From JAABRE01 sp964413275 (lineage in GTDB: Bacteria; Cyanobacteriota; Cyanobacteriia; Cyanobacteriales; JAABRE01): a stretch of DNA of 64,000 nucleotides. Under the pieces are notes generated by a model. It was not told where the DNA came from. It saw only the letters and a program-made list of their open reading frames with translations, and did not search any database. Each line of letters starts with the position of its first letter. Position 1 is the first letter of the stretch. The position numbers and the translations under genes are program-made. The stretch covers positions 8,567 through 72,566 of the forward strand of contig CAYPSO010000008.1 of NCBI GenBank assembly GCA_964413275.1. Reading direction: 5' to 3'. Positions 34,802 through 43,774 of the stretch are shown here, one piece after another.

Positions 34802-35545
34802 ATGACTGCTCAATTATTAAGACCAATTACCGCAGAAAAATTAATTAAATTACCCCAACATATCGCCATTATTATGGATGGAAATGGGCGTTGGGCAACT
34901 CAACGTCAACTACCAAGAATTGCTGGACATCGCCAAGGTGCAAAAACTTTAAAAAACATCTTACGCTATTGTAAAGATTTGGGAATTAAAACTTTAACAG
35001 TATATGCTTTTTCTACTGAAAATTGGAATCGTCCAAAACAAGAAGTAAACTTTTTAATGGGTTTATTTAAAAATTTATTACAAACAGAATTATTAGAAAT
35101 GCACAAAGAAGGAGTTAGATTAAATTTATTAGGTGAGTTTAATTTATTGCCTAATTCTTTACAGCAAATTATGCAACAAGCCATACTTAAAACTAAAGAT
35201 AATCAAGAAATTTGTTTAAATATTGCTCTTAATTATGGCAGTCGTCAAGAAATTACTCAAGCTTGCAAAACTATTGCCGAGCAAGTAGAAAAAGGCTTAA
35301 TAAAAGCAGAGGAAATTATTCCCGAATTATTAGAAAATTATCTCTATACCAAAGGAATGAGCGAACCAGATTTGTTAATTCGTACCAGTGGAGAAATGCG
35401 TTTAAGTAATTTTTTATTGTGGCAAATAGCTTATAGCGAAATTTATGTTACTAAGACTCTTTGGCCTGATTTTAATCCTAATGAATTGTATCAAGCTCTG
35501 TTAACTTATCAAAAAAGAAAGCGTCGTTTTGGTAAAATAAGGTAG
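34802..35545 (+). CDS. uppS: Isoprenyl transferase (undecaprenyl diphosphate synthase)
   Basis: It makes the long-chain cis-prenyl diphosphate used as glycan carrier lipid. PQHIAIIMDGNGRWATQRQL contains the catalytic Asp and the FPP-binding residues. AGHRQGAKTL, VYAFSTENWNRPKQEVNFLM and LLIRTSGEMRLSNFLLWQIA are all standard. From ATG 34802 the protein is 247 aa, the usual size; a longer open frame from 34658 adds a foreign-looking N-terminus. It supports murE and polysaccharide export functionally. Confidence 0.93.
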   Translation: MTAQLLRPITAEKLIKLPQHIAIIMDGNGRWATQRQLPRIAGHRQGAKTLKNILRYCKDLGIKTLTVYAFSTENWNRPKQEVNFLMGLFKNLLQTELLEMHKEGVRLNLLGEFNLLPNSLQQIMQQAILKTKDNQEICLNIALNYGSRQEITQACKTIAEQVEKGLIKAEEIIPELLENYLYTKGMSEPDLLIRTSGEMRLSNFLLWQIAYSEIYVTKTLWPDFNPNELYQALLTYQKRKRRFGKIR

Positions 35546-35560
35546 TTTTTCTATTAAATT

Positions 35561-36118
35561 TTACATTTTTAACCAACTAAAAACATCATTTACTGTTAGT
35601 TTTAAATCAATATTTTCTAATACAGGTAAAAGGTGATCGCCTCTCAATAATTTAACTCTTTGTTCGGGAAAAATAACTAAAACTGTTTCTTGTTCTGGGT
35701 CAATTAACCATCCTAATTGTGTCCCATATTCCGAACAATGTAATAAATTATCTAATACTTTAGTTTGACTTTGATCTGGTGATAAAATTTCAATAGACCA
35801 ATCTGGATAGGTTTCAAAACGATTAGCAATTTTACCTGTTTCCGTTAAAGGAATTCTTTCCCATTGAAAAATTACCACATCTGGAACAAGAGAGCGTCCG
35901 CCAAAAGTACAACGTAATTCTGGAAAAGCATAAGCAATTTTTGAGCTTTCAGTTATTTGATTAATTGCAGCACAAAGTTTATATTGAATTCGACTATGTT
36001 CTCCTTGTGGCATTGCTTTCTGGTGAATTTCTCCATTAATAAATTCTGATGCAGGTTTTGTTTCAGGAATTTGTAAAAATTCTTCCAAACTTAACTTATA
36101 TTTAGCTGTAGTGACCAT
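35561..36118 (-). CDS. Uma2 family protein
   Basis: A 185-residue Uma2/DUF820 protein of a different subgroup from the tandem pair: MVTTAKYKLSLEEFLQIPET, then NGEIHQKAMPQGEHSRIQYK, LVPDVVIFQWERIPLT, PDWSIEILSPDQSQTKVLDN and LGWLIDPEQETVLVI. The PD...E.(L/S)SP motif is the nuclease-like core. It is convergent with uppS, 15 bp away. Function is unknown. Confidence 0.9.
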   Translation of the reverse strand: MVTTAKYKLSLEEFLQIPETKPASEFINGEIHQKAMPQGEHSRIQYKLCAAINQITESSKIAYAFPELRCTFGGRSLVPDVVIFQWERIPLTETGKIANRFETYPDWSIEILSPDQSQTKVLDNLLHCSEYGTQLGWLIDPEQETVLVIFPEQRVKLLRGDHLLPVLENIDLKLTVNDVFSWLKM

Positions 36119-36458
36119 TTTAAAAACCTTAAATTAATTAAGTCTATTAAAATAATTATATTTGATAAATCAAAAAATATAATATTTGTAAGTTGGGTTG
36201 AGGATCGAAACTCAACCATATATAATAATAGATACTGTATGCTTAAATAGGCCTAATAAATATTAAAAAAACCAAAAAAATAAATCCAAGTTATTAATGC
36301 TTTGTGTTGGGTTTCACTTTCGTTCAACCCAACCTACGATAAATGTCCTCCACTCACTAGCCAATTGAATTAACGTTACAGAAGATTAAGAGAGGAAATT
36401 TAGGGGAGGCGATCGCCTTAAACTGGAAATATAATTAAGCAAATTTTTTCAATACATT
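36119..36458. other. Gap with GTTGGGTT palindromic repeats
   Basis: No gene in about 340 bp. It contains two palindromes of one type: GTTGGGTTGAGGATCGAAACTC at 36192 (with ACTCAACC) and GTGTTGGGTTTCACTTTCGTTC at 36303 (ending CAACCCAACCTACG at about 36339). A GCGATCGC octamer lies near 36409. The hemB promoter should lie in the last 100 bp; no clear hexamers stand out. Confidence 0.5.
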
Positions 36459-37442
36459 ATGTTTCCCATTAGTCGCCCTCGCCGTCTCCGTCAAAATTCC
36501 CAAATCCGTCGCATGGTTAGGGAAAATATTCTTACTACTAATGATCTAATTTATCCTCTTTTTGCTGTACCCGGAGAATCCATTGCTAAAGAAGTCAAAT
36601 CTATGCCCGGAGTCTATCAACTTTCCGTTGATAAAATCGTTGCTGAAGCTAAGGAAGTTTACGATTTAGGCATTCCTGCAATTATTCTTTTTGGTATTCC
36701 TGAAAACAAAGATGATGAAGCGACAGGCGCTTGGCATGATTGCGGAATAGTTCAAAAAGCAACCACTGCCGTAAAAGAAGCCCTACCAGATTTAATCGTG
36801 ATTAACGATACTTGTCTGTGTGAATATACCACCAGTGGGCATTGTGGCTATCTAGAAGTAGGGGATTTAACGGGAAGAGTATTAAACGATCCTACCTTAG
36901 AATTACTCAAAAAAACCGCCGTTTCTCAAGCTAAAGCCGGAGCAGATATTATTGCACCTTCAGGCATGATGGATGGCTTTGTACAAGCAATTCGGGAAGG
37001 TTTAGACGAGGCTGGTTTTGAAAATATCCCGATTTTATCCTATGCGGCTAAATACGCTTCTGCTTATTATGGGCCATTTCGTGACGCTGCGGAATCTTCC
37101 CCTCAACACGGCGATAGACGCACCTATCAAATGGATCCGGCTAACGGTAGAGAAGCCCTGAAAGAGGTAGAATTAGATATAGCTGAAGGTGCGGACATGA
37201 TTATGGTTAAGCCTGCTTTATCTTACATGGATATAATTTGGCGAGTTAAGGAAATTACCGATTTACCCGTAGCTGCCTATAACGTTTCCGGTGAATATTC
37301 CATGATTAAAGCCGCCGCTTTAAATGGCTGGATTGATGAGAAAAAAGTCGCCCTAGAAACCCTAACCAGTTTCAAACGTGCTGGAGCAGATTTAATTTTA
37401 ACTTACCATGCTAAAGATGCAGCCCGTTGGTTACAGGAATAA
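36459..37442 (+). CDS. hemB: Delta-aminolevulinic acid dehydratase (porphobilinogen synthase)
   Basis: It condenses two 5-aminolevulinate molecules to porphobilinogen, the common step for haem, chlorophyll and bilins. Visible are NDTCLCEYTTSGHCGYLEVG (metal-binding region), the active-site lysines in AKYASAYYGPFRDA and DMIMVKPALSYMDIIW, and YNVSGEYSMIKAAALNGWID. At 327 aa it is full length. It is a single gene. Confidence 0.97.
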   Translation: MFPISRPRRLRQNSQIRRMVRENILTTNDLIYPLFAVPGESIAKEVKSMPGVYQLSVDKIVAEAKEVYDLGIPAIILFGIPENKDDEATGAWHDCGIVQKATTAVKEALPDLIVINDTCLCEYTTSGHCGYLEVGDLTGRVLNDPTLELLKKTAVSQAKAGADIIAPSGMMDGFVQAIREGLDEAGFENIPILSYAAKYASAYYGPFRDAAESSPQHGDRRTYQMDPANGREALKEVELDIAEGADMIMVKPALSYMDIIWRVKEITDLPVAAYNVSGEYSMIKAAALNGWIDEKKVALETLTSFKRAGADLILTYHAKDAARWLQE

Positions 37443-37462
37443 ATAAGTTTGTAGTAAGCCCT

Positions 37463-38293
37463 TTAGGGCTTATCTTCTTTTAATAACCAAAAACCGGAGT
37501 AAGTCATGCCTGAATCATCAGGTTGAACTAATAAAAAATGTAATCCTTTACTTTCATTTTGACGCTGCTGATATATCTGAGCCGCCTTAGCAAATTCTTC
37601 ATCTTCAAAAGTTAATAACACAAATCTATCAACTAATCCTGCTTCTAAAATTAATCCTCCAGAAACTCCTATTTCAGTCACCATATAATTAAGGGAATAT
37701 GGCTTAACTTCTGCTAACCATTGTGCTAACTGTAATGATTTTCTACCACCAAAAATCACTACTCCGGGTATGGGAATATTAGAAGAAATGCCAAGATTAA
37801 TGGGAAATAAATTTTCTGGCAAATTTCTAATGGGAATAGGCTGATTTATAAATATTTCTACAATCTCCCCGGCATTAATACTAGCAAAACGCCATTCTTC
37901 ACCCCAAAGATTTTCTGGTAAAGGTAAAGGTGCTGGTTTTTCTAACTTTGTAGGGTCATATTTTTCTCCTGTGGGCGTATATTGAGAGGCTCTTTTTTTG
38001 AGAAGATTTTTTAATGCTTTTGTACGTCTGGTTGGTTCAATTCTAATGCCTAACTTTTCACCAGCAGCAGTTAATAAACTGACAGATTGTGGACGAAAAA
38101 CCTGAATAACATCTGGTAATTTATTTAGGGATTTTAAATTATCTATTAACCAAGCTACAGTAGCCTGAGATTGACTACATTTAGCTTCATAAATTATATT
38201 TTCTTTTTCATCGCAAATTAATAATTCCCAAATCAAATTACCTTGTTCATCTTTTAAAAGGCGTTTATAAAAATCAGCTTGCCAAATGTTCAT
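37463..38293 (-). CDS. Tab2/Atab2-family RNA-binding protein
   Basis: A 276-residue protein with the family N-terminus IWQADFYKRLLKDEQGNLIW, a middle RIEPTRRTKALKNLLKKR stretch, the PENLWGEEWRFASINAGEIV segment and the C-terminal GLILEAGLVDRFVLLTF followed by LLVQPDDSGMTYSGFWLL. In algae and plants Tab2/Atab2 bind psaB mRNA and are needed for photosystem I synthesis; the cyanobacterial role is less defined. It is convergent with hemB. Confidence 0.88.
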   Translation of the reverse strand: MNIWQADFYKRLLKDEQGNLIWELLICDEKENIIYEAKCSQSQATVAWLIDNLKSLNKLPDVIQVFRPQSVSLLTAAGEKLGIRIEPTRRTKALKNLLKKRASQYTPTGEKYDPTKLEKPAPLPLPENLWGEEWRFASINAGEIVEIFINQPIPIRNLPENLFPINLGISSNIPIPGVVIFGGRKSLQLAQWLAEVKPYSLNYMVTEIGVSGGLILEAGLVDRFVLLTFEDEEFAKAAQIYQQRQNESKGLHFLLVQPDDSGMTYSGFWLLKEDKP

Positions 38294-38309
38294 TAGTTAT
38301 TAGTTATTT

Positions 38310-38440
38310 ATTTTTAGCGGTTAGCTTTTAGCGGTTAATAGTTACCTAATCCCCAATCCCCTAATCCCCCATCTACCTTATCTTCCCCCTACACCCTATT
38401 CCCTCTCACCTCTTACCTCCTGCCCTCTAATTACCTCTTA
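38310..38440. repeat. Heptamer repeat and CT-rich tract
   Basis: TTTTTAGCGGTTAGC-type heptamers (about 38313-38340) are followed by about 90 bp of CCCCTAATCCCC/ACCTCTTACC low-complexity sequence that reads as degenerate 7-8 bp units. It separates the Tab2 and nuclease genes. Confidence 0.6.
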
Positions 38441-38442
38441 CC

Positions 38443-39720
38443 TTAAATCAAATTTAGTTGTCTATTTTCCGACTCTTCACTTACTTCTAAATTAATAATT
38501 TCCTCATCTGCCAGCATAATTTCTGCTGCTTCTAATAAATAGGGAACTAACTCTCGTAAATCTTCCCTATTATCTAAATAGGTTTTTAATGCTTCCAATG
38601 GATTAAGATTATTACCTACACCTAATTCAGGAAGACGAGGACGAGCTAATTGACTTACTAATTCTGGTTTAATAGTATAATTATGACTATCTTGCAAAGC
38701 TTCATTTAAAACAGAATAATTAATTAATTCTAATTGTTCCGAACGAAGTTGATAAATTAACCTCACTACTGCATCTTGAATTTCATGTTTTTTAATAGCT
38801 TTAAGAATAGCTAATTCTGGCTCATCTTCCTCACAAACATTAACTTCAATAGTACAAAACTTACGAGCAGGTAAAGGACAAAATTTCCAATCTACATTCC
38901 CTTTTTCTAACTCAATAAATACATAACCCTTATCTTCTTTTTCCTCAGAAAAATCTACCCTTTCAATACTTCCGGGATAAATAATTGGTGGATTATTAGA
39001 CTTATTTAGATTTTGATGTTTGTGGACATGACCTAATGCTACATAATCTATTTCTGGACGTATTAATAATGATATAGGAATATTAAAACCTTTACCCACT
39101 GCTAAAAACCTTTCTGCTCCTAAATTAGCCTTATCAGCCATTAAATGTCCTAATAAAATTGTCGGAATAGTCGGATCTAAATGGCGTATTTCTGACTCTA
39201 AAACAGGCTTAAGACGCTGGATAATTAATTCATTAATTTGGGCTAAAGATAAACCCTCAGTTTGGGGGCGAGTTAACAGAGTTGAGCGGGTTAACCAAGG
39301 TAAAGTAATTACTTGAACATTACCATTTTTAGTAGTAATACAGTGAGTTTTAATGCTATCACCGACAAGAAAACCGGGGACTCCCAAGGTACGATAAATA
39401 CATAAGCTCACCCCTCCATTACCTTGGGAATGTTGATCGTGATTGCCAACTAACAAAATTGTTGGAATTTGTGCATCGGCTAAACGACGAAACTCAGAAG
39501 CGAAAGCTTCTTGTACATAGGGAGGAGGAGTTGCATCAGGAAAAGCATCTCCAGCAAATAAGACTAAATCTACTGGCTCGTTAATAGCTCTATCGATACA
39601 GATACTTAGGGTTTTTACAAAATCTTCCAAGCGGGTATTAATCCCAGTTTCGGGATTAACATTACCGTGAGAAAAGCTACTACCCATGTGAATATCGGCT
39701 AAATGTAAAATTTTAATCAT
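38443..39720 (-). CDS. SbcD/Mre11-like DNA exonuclease
   Basis: A metallophosphoesterase of the SbcD group. The five phosphodiesterase motifs are present: LADIHMG, LFAGDAFPD, LLVGNHDQHSQGNG, TILLGHLMA and ALGHVHKHQ. The C-terminal region of about 150 aa is less conserved. ATG 39720 (MIKILHLADIH) is chosen over TTG 39726. No SbcC ATPase is adjacent. It probably processes hairpins or double-strand ends, which may matter in a genome rich in palindromic repeats. Confidence 0.88.
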   Translation of the reverse strand: MIKILHLADIHMGSSFSHGNVNPETGINTRLEDFVKTLSICIDRAINEPVDLVLFAGDAFPDATPPPYVQEAFASEFRRLADAQIPTILLVGNHDQHSQGNGGVSLCIYRTLGVPGFLVGDSIKTHCITTKNGNVQVITLPWLTRSTLLTRPQTEGLSLAQINELIIQRLKPVLESEIRHLDPTIPTILLGHLMADKANLGAERFLAVGKGFNIPISLLIRPEIDYVALGHVHKHQNLNKSNNPPIIYPGSIERVDFSEEKEDKGYVFIELEKGNVDWKFCPLPARKFCTIEVNVCEEDEPELAILKAIKKHEIQDAVVRLIYQLRSEQLELINYSVLNEALQDSHNYTIKPELVSQLARPRLPELGVGNNLNPLEALKTYLDNREDLRELVPYLLEAAEIMLADEEIINLEVSEESENRQLNLI

Positions 39721-39765
39721 TACCAAGGTTTGGTGAGTTGTTGAGTCAACATATTGAGATTTTTA

Positions 39766-40443
39766 TCAGCCAAAGTGCGATCGCGTAGCGGCAGGCATTG
39801 CCTGATCACCAATATCCGTATAGCCTTCATCATGGAGAGGATTATACACTAAATCGTGTTCGTAACTATAAGCCCAGCTTTCTGTGCGTGTCCAATAAGC
39901 TAAGGGATTAATTTTTAATCTGCCTTCTCTATCTTTTTCAAAAACAGGTAATTCTTCGCTATTTAGAGATTGCTGACGACGACGATTACTAATCCAAGCT
40001 AGAGCCTTTAAATCGTTTAATCCTCTGGTTAAAGGTTCTATTTGCGTCAAATATTGATATTTTTTCAGGTCTTTATTCCAAAGGTTTTTTCCATATTTAT
40101 TGGCAAAACTTGCTTCAGAATTTGCTTCCATAACCTGATAAACTTTTAGCTCCAAATTATAAATTTTTTGAGTATAATTTACTAGCTGTAAAGTTTCTGG
40201 AAAGTGGTGTAAAGTATCCACAAATAATACTGGTGTTGGATTTATTGGTTTTAAATTACGATATAAAATATCTGTAATTACCAAATCATCAATATTAAAC
40301 GTACTAACTTGTATTAATCTATTAGGTAGATTGGCTATACACCAAGCTAATATCCTTTTGGGATCGGATTTCTCAAACTTTCGGTTGAGGTAATTTAAGT
40401 CCAAATTAGCAATGTCCAGGGGCGCTAGTGTGGATTCGCTCAT
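39766..40443 (-). CDS. cysH: Phosphoadenylyl-sulfate reductase, C-terminally truncated
   Basis: Assimilatory PAPS reductase: VSTFNIDDLVITDI (PP-loop variant), PVLFVDTLHHFPETLQLV, GLNDLKALAWISNRRRQQ and KINPLAYWTRTESWAY are clear. The protein ends GYTDIGDQAMPAATRSHFG at 225 aa. Relatives continue about 25-30 residues to a DERxGRW and a final ECG(L/I)H whose cysteine is the redox nucleophile. The novel tail is encoded by GCGATCGC plus a GCAGGCATTGCCTG palindrome, and no ECGLH is found in any frame downstream. It is probably inactive unless complemented elsewhere. Confidence 0.85.
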   Translation of the reverse strand: MSESTLAPLDIANLDLNYLNRKFEKSDPKRILAWCIANLPNRLIQVSTFNIDDLVITDILYRNLKPINPTPVLFVDTLHHFPETLQLVNYTQKIYNLELKVYQVMEANSEASFANKYGKNLWNKDLKKYQYLTQIEPLTRGLNDLKALAWISNRRRQQSLNSEELPVFEKDREGRLKINPLAYWTRTESWAYSYEHDLVYNPLHDEGYTDIGDQAMPAATRSHFG

Positions 40444-40693
40444 AGTTATTAATTTCGACGCTAATTATTTGATGAACATTTACAATTTTATACTATCAAA
40501 TGAAATTAAATCCTAAGAAAAAAAATATTTAAAAAAAAAATATTGAGTTATTTATATTTTTTGTTACAATAGGTAGGATAGTTTTTTAACCTTATCAAAG
40601 ATAACTAGCATAAATAATAGTTAAAAATCAAGATAATCTTTACATAACTTAATGAAAGTTTTATGATAATTTATATATAAAAATTTACTGATT

Positions 40694-40951
40694 ATGCACT
40701 TAATTCTATATAGTAAACCCGGTTGTCATTTGTGTGAAGGATTGCAAGAAAAGTTAGAAAAGATTGACAATCTGGAGATAGAGTTAGAAATACGAGACAT
40801 AACCACAAGAGATGATTGGTTTGAAGCATATCAGTACGAGATACCAGTATTATTACAAAAAATAGATGGTATGAAGAAACCTATACCTCGTCCATCTCCT
40901 CGCCTAACAGTTACCCAATTGGAGCGTATGTTACAAAAATATAGCAGTTAG
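40694..40951 (+). CDS. Glutaredoxin-like protein (DUF836)
   Basis: An 85-residue thioredoxin-fold protein: LILYSKPGCHLCEGLQEKL has the CxxC redox motif (Cys10, Cys13), and EIPVLLQKIDG has the cis-proline. Members are annotated as glutaredoxin family or DUF836. The upstream 250 bp is very AT-rich without a gene. Its substrate is unknown. Confidence 0.9.
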   Translation: MHLILYSKPGCHLCEGLQEKLEKIDNLEIELEIRDITTRDDWFEAYQYEIPVLLQKIDGMKKPIPRPSPRLTVTQLERMLQKYSS

Positions 40952-40980
40952 CTTTTAGCGGTTAGCGTTTAGCGATTAGC
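40944..40980. repeat. Heptamer repeat (TTAGCGG/TTAGCTT)
   Basis: Five degenerate 7-bp units overlap the last codons of the glutaredoxin-like gene, so part of its C-terminus is encoded by the repeat. Same family as 22432. Confidence 0.7.
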
Positions 40981-41075
40981 ATTCATTCTTCTAACTACTA
41001 TGATTCAACTGCTATATTTGGCATAATATTAAGAAAAAATATAGCCAAAAATCCGGTGTTGAGGAGTCAAATTGC

Positions 41076-42563
41076 ATGAAACTGCGGAACTTACTGACAA
41101 AAATTGATGGTATTTTAAATAAATCCGAACATTCTGCATTAGATGTTGAAGTTAAAGGGCTTTCTACTAATTCCCATGGTTGCAAAGCTGGTGATTTATT
41201 CATTGGTATGCCGGGGAGTCGGGTTGATGGTGGTGAATTTTGGCAAAGTGCAATTAATGCTGGTGCTATCGCTGCTATAGTTACGCCTCAAGCGGCTGAA
41301 AAATTTCCTCCTAATGATGATTACTGCGTTATTCAAGTCGCTGATATGATTACGGCTTGTGCGGAAATAGCCACAGTTTTTAATAACTATCCCAGTCAAA
41401 AACTCAAAATGGTGGGTGTAACTGGTACTAATGGGAAAACAACTACTAGCCATTTAATTGAATATTTTCTTAATCAAAGTGAGTTACCAACGGCTTTACT
41501 CGGAACTCTCTATTCACGTTGGCAAGGCCACCAACAAACTGCCTTACATACTACTCCCTTTGCGGTGGAATTACAAGGGCAGCTAGAATCAGCTTATCAA
41601 GCTGGTTGTGAATATACGGTAATGGAAGTAAGCTCCCATGCCTTGGCTCAAGGAAGGGTTTTGGGTTGTAATTTTGAAGTAGGAGTATTTACCAATTTAA
41701 CTCAAGATCATCTTGATTTTCACGCCGATATGGAGGATTATTTTGCGGCGAAAGCTCTTTTATTTAGCGTGGATTATTTGAAAGGAAGAGCGATTATTAA
41801 TAAAGATGACACCTATGGACAAAGATTGTTAGAAGGCCGTGATCTTAATAAAACTTGGAGTTACAGTATTAACGATACAACTGCGGATTTTTATACCAGC
41901 GATTTGAATTATCAAGCCAATGGGGTAAGGGGAATGTTACACACTCCTATGGGTAAGGTTGAATTTAGCTCTCCCTTGGTTGGACAATTTAACCTGTCTA
42001 ATGTTTTAGCTGCGGTTGCTGCGGTGTTACATTTAGGCTTAGATTTAGAAAAAGTTATTGAGTCTTTAACTAATTTTACTGGAGTGCCGGGGCGGATGGA
42101 AAGGGTAGAAATTACTCCAGAGCAGGATATTACTGTAATTGTCGATTATGCTCATACTCCTGATAGTTTAGAAAATTTGCTGAAAGCTTCTCGCCCTTTC
42201 ATTCAGGGTAAAATGATTTGTGTCTTTGGTTGTGGGGGGGATAGAGATAAGACAAAACGCCCCCTGATGGGTAAAATTGCGGCGGAATTAGCGGATGTGG
42301 TGGTAGTGACTTCTGATAATCCTCGTACAGAAAATCCCCAGAAAATTTTAGAGAATGTGGTGGCGGGTATCCCTGATAGTGTAACACCAATAGTAGAAAG
42401 CGATCGCTCCTTGGCTATTGAAACTGCCATCAAAGATGCTCAACCGGGGGATGGGGTATTAATTGCCGGAAAAGGCCATGAAGATTACCAAATTTTAGGT
42501 ACAGAAAAAATTCACTTTGACGATCGCGAACAGGCTAGAAAAGCTTTAGAATTGTACAGGTAA
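41076..42563 (+). CDS. murE: UDP-MurNAc-tripeptide synthetase
   Basis: It adds the third amino acid (meso-diaminopimelate in cyanobacteria) to the peptidoglycan precursor. KMVGVTGTNGKTTTSHLIEY is the ATP-binding motif (about residues 110-130). EVSSHALAQGRVLG, NLTQDHLDFHADMEDYFAAK, VDYAHTPDSLENLL and TSDNPRTENPQKILENVV follow; the DNPR motif is the diaminopimelate-specific signature. At 495 aa it is full length. Confidence 0.97.
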   Translation: MKLRNLLTKIDGILNKSEHSALDVEVKGLSTNSHGCKAGDLFIGMPGSRVDGGEFWQSAINAGAIAAIVTPQAAEKFPPNDDYCVIQVADMITACAEIATVFNNYPSQKLKMVGVTGTNGKTTTSHLIEYFLNQSELPTALLGTLYSRWQGHQQTALHTTPFAVELQGQLESAYQAGCEYTVMEVSSHALAQGRVLGCNFEVGVFTNLTQDHLDFHADMEDYFAAKALLFSVDYLKGRAIINKDDTYGQRLLEGRDLNKTWSYSINDTTADFYTSDLNYQANGVRGMLHTPMGKVEFSSPLVGQFNLSNVLAAVAAVLHLGLDLEKVIESLTNFTGVPGRMERVEITPEQDITVIVDYAHTPDSLENLLKASRPFIQGKMICVFGCGGDRDKTKRPLMGKIAAELADVVVVTSDNPRTENPQKILENVVAGIPDSVTPIVESDRSLAIETAIKDAQPGDGVLIAGKGHEDYQILGTEKIHFDDREQARKALELYR

Positions 42564-42653
42564 AATATCTGCTCCACTGAGTCTTAAAGTGTAAAATACT
42601 CTAGCAGGCATTTTGCCTGCTTCATCTTTACTAAGATAATTATTAATTAGAAA

Positions 42654-43760
42654 ATGGCACAAAAAAATTTAAAAGAATTATTAAAACAAAAATTTCCCCA
42701 AATAACTAATTTTTATAAACAAATTACTGCGAAAAAATGGCCCAAAGGTTCGATTGTTTTTTATACAGGTAATCGTAAAGATGAATTAGCTTTTGACACC
42801 TTAAAAAAAGGTGCAAGTGGTTCATATACCGCCGTGATTAAACTCAGCCAAGAATGGGCTAAAATGGGTTATCAAGTTACTATTTATAGTCCCTGTGGTG
42901 GTAAATCAGGTACTTATGATGGTGTCGAATATATTAATCAATATTTATTTAATCCTTTCGATACTTTTGATATTCTCATAATTTTTCAACATCCTTATAT
43001 TTTACCACTTCCTATTAAAGCGAGAAAAGTTTGCTTAGAATGGCAAGATGTTCTTGGTAACAATAAAAACTTTCCTAAAGAAAAATTAGAAAAATTTGAT
43101 ATTATTTTTTCTAAGTCTCAATATCAACGCAAGTTAATGCCATTTATAGATGATGATAAATTTGTAATGGCTACTAACGGTATTGATTCTACTATTGCAG
43201 AATTAAGTAATAAGAAAAAAGAACCATATAAGCTAATATACGCTTCTCGATATTACCGAGGTTTAGAATCCATGTTAACCTACGGATGGCCAATTATTAA
43301 AAGAGAAATTCCTCAAGCAGAATTACATATATATTACGGTTTTGTTCGTCGAGAAAAAGCTCAATGGAAACAAAAAATGTTGGATTTAATGAAGCAAGAT
43401 GGAATATTTGAACATGGTTTAATTGGACAAGATAAGTTAATTGTACAAAAGTCAACTGCTAGTATTCATTATTATGCTTGTACTTATCCAGAGGTTGATT
43501 GTATTTCTGTGCGAGAATCGGCTATGGTAGGATGCGTACCAGTTACTACTGATTTTGCGGTAATGTCAGAAAAAAATTACTGTGTCAAAATACCCGGTGA
43601 GCCTCAAGCTCAAGAAACCCAAGAAGCGGTTGCCTACAAAATAGTTGAATTGTTAAAAAATCCCCAAGAATTAGAGTTAATTAGACAGCAATTTATGGAA
43701 AATGTTAAAGATGAAACTTGGGAAAATGTAGCAAAAATTTGGGCCAAAAATTTTGAATAA
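42654..43760 (+). CDS. Glycosyltransferase (GT4-like), function unassigned
   Basis: A 368-residue protein with a two-Rossmann layout. N-terminal KGSIVFYTGNRKDELAF and GSYTAVIKLSQEWAKMGYQV suggest an acceptor-binding domain. C-terminal GLESMLTYGWPIIKREIPQA, AELHIYYGFV, STASIHYYACTYPEVDCISV and SAMVGCVPVTTDFAVM are donor-domain features of GT-B enzymes. The usual EX7E is replaced by an ES-type loop (VRESAMVGC). The next gene, 14 bp on, is a second glycosyltransferase. The product is unknown. Confidence 0.78.
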   Translation: MAQKNLKELLKQKFPQITNFYKQITAKKWPKGSIVFYTGNRKDELAFDTLKKGASGSYTAVIKLSQEWAKMGYQVTIYSPCGGKSGTYDGVEYINQYLFNPFDTFDILIIFQHPYILPLPIKARKVCLEWQDVLGNNKNFPKEKLEKFDIIFSKSQYQRKLMPFIDDDKFVMATNGIDSTIAELSNKKKEPYKLIYASRYYRGLESMLTYGWPIIKREIPQAELHIYYGFVRREKAQWKQKMLDLMKQDGIFEHGLIGQDKLIVQKSTASIHYYACTYPEVDCISVRESAMVGCVPVTTDFAVMSEKNYCVKIPGEPQAQETQEAVAYKIVELLKNPQELELIRQQFMENVKDETWENVAKIWAKNFE

Positions 43761-43774
43761 ATCTATTAATAATT

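Noticed and set aside
38343..38432. CT-rich tract that might be a structured RNA or array
   Set aside because: The units are degenerate low-complexity repeats without spacer structure or pairing.
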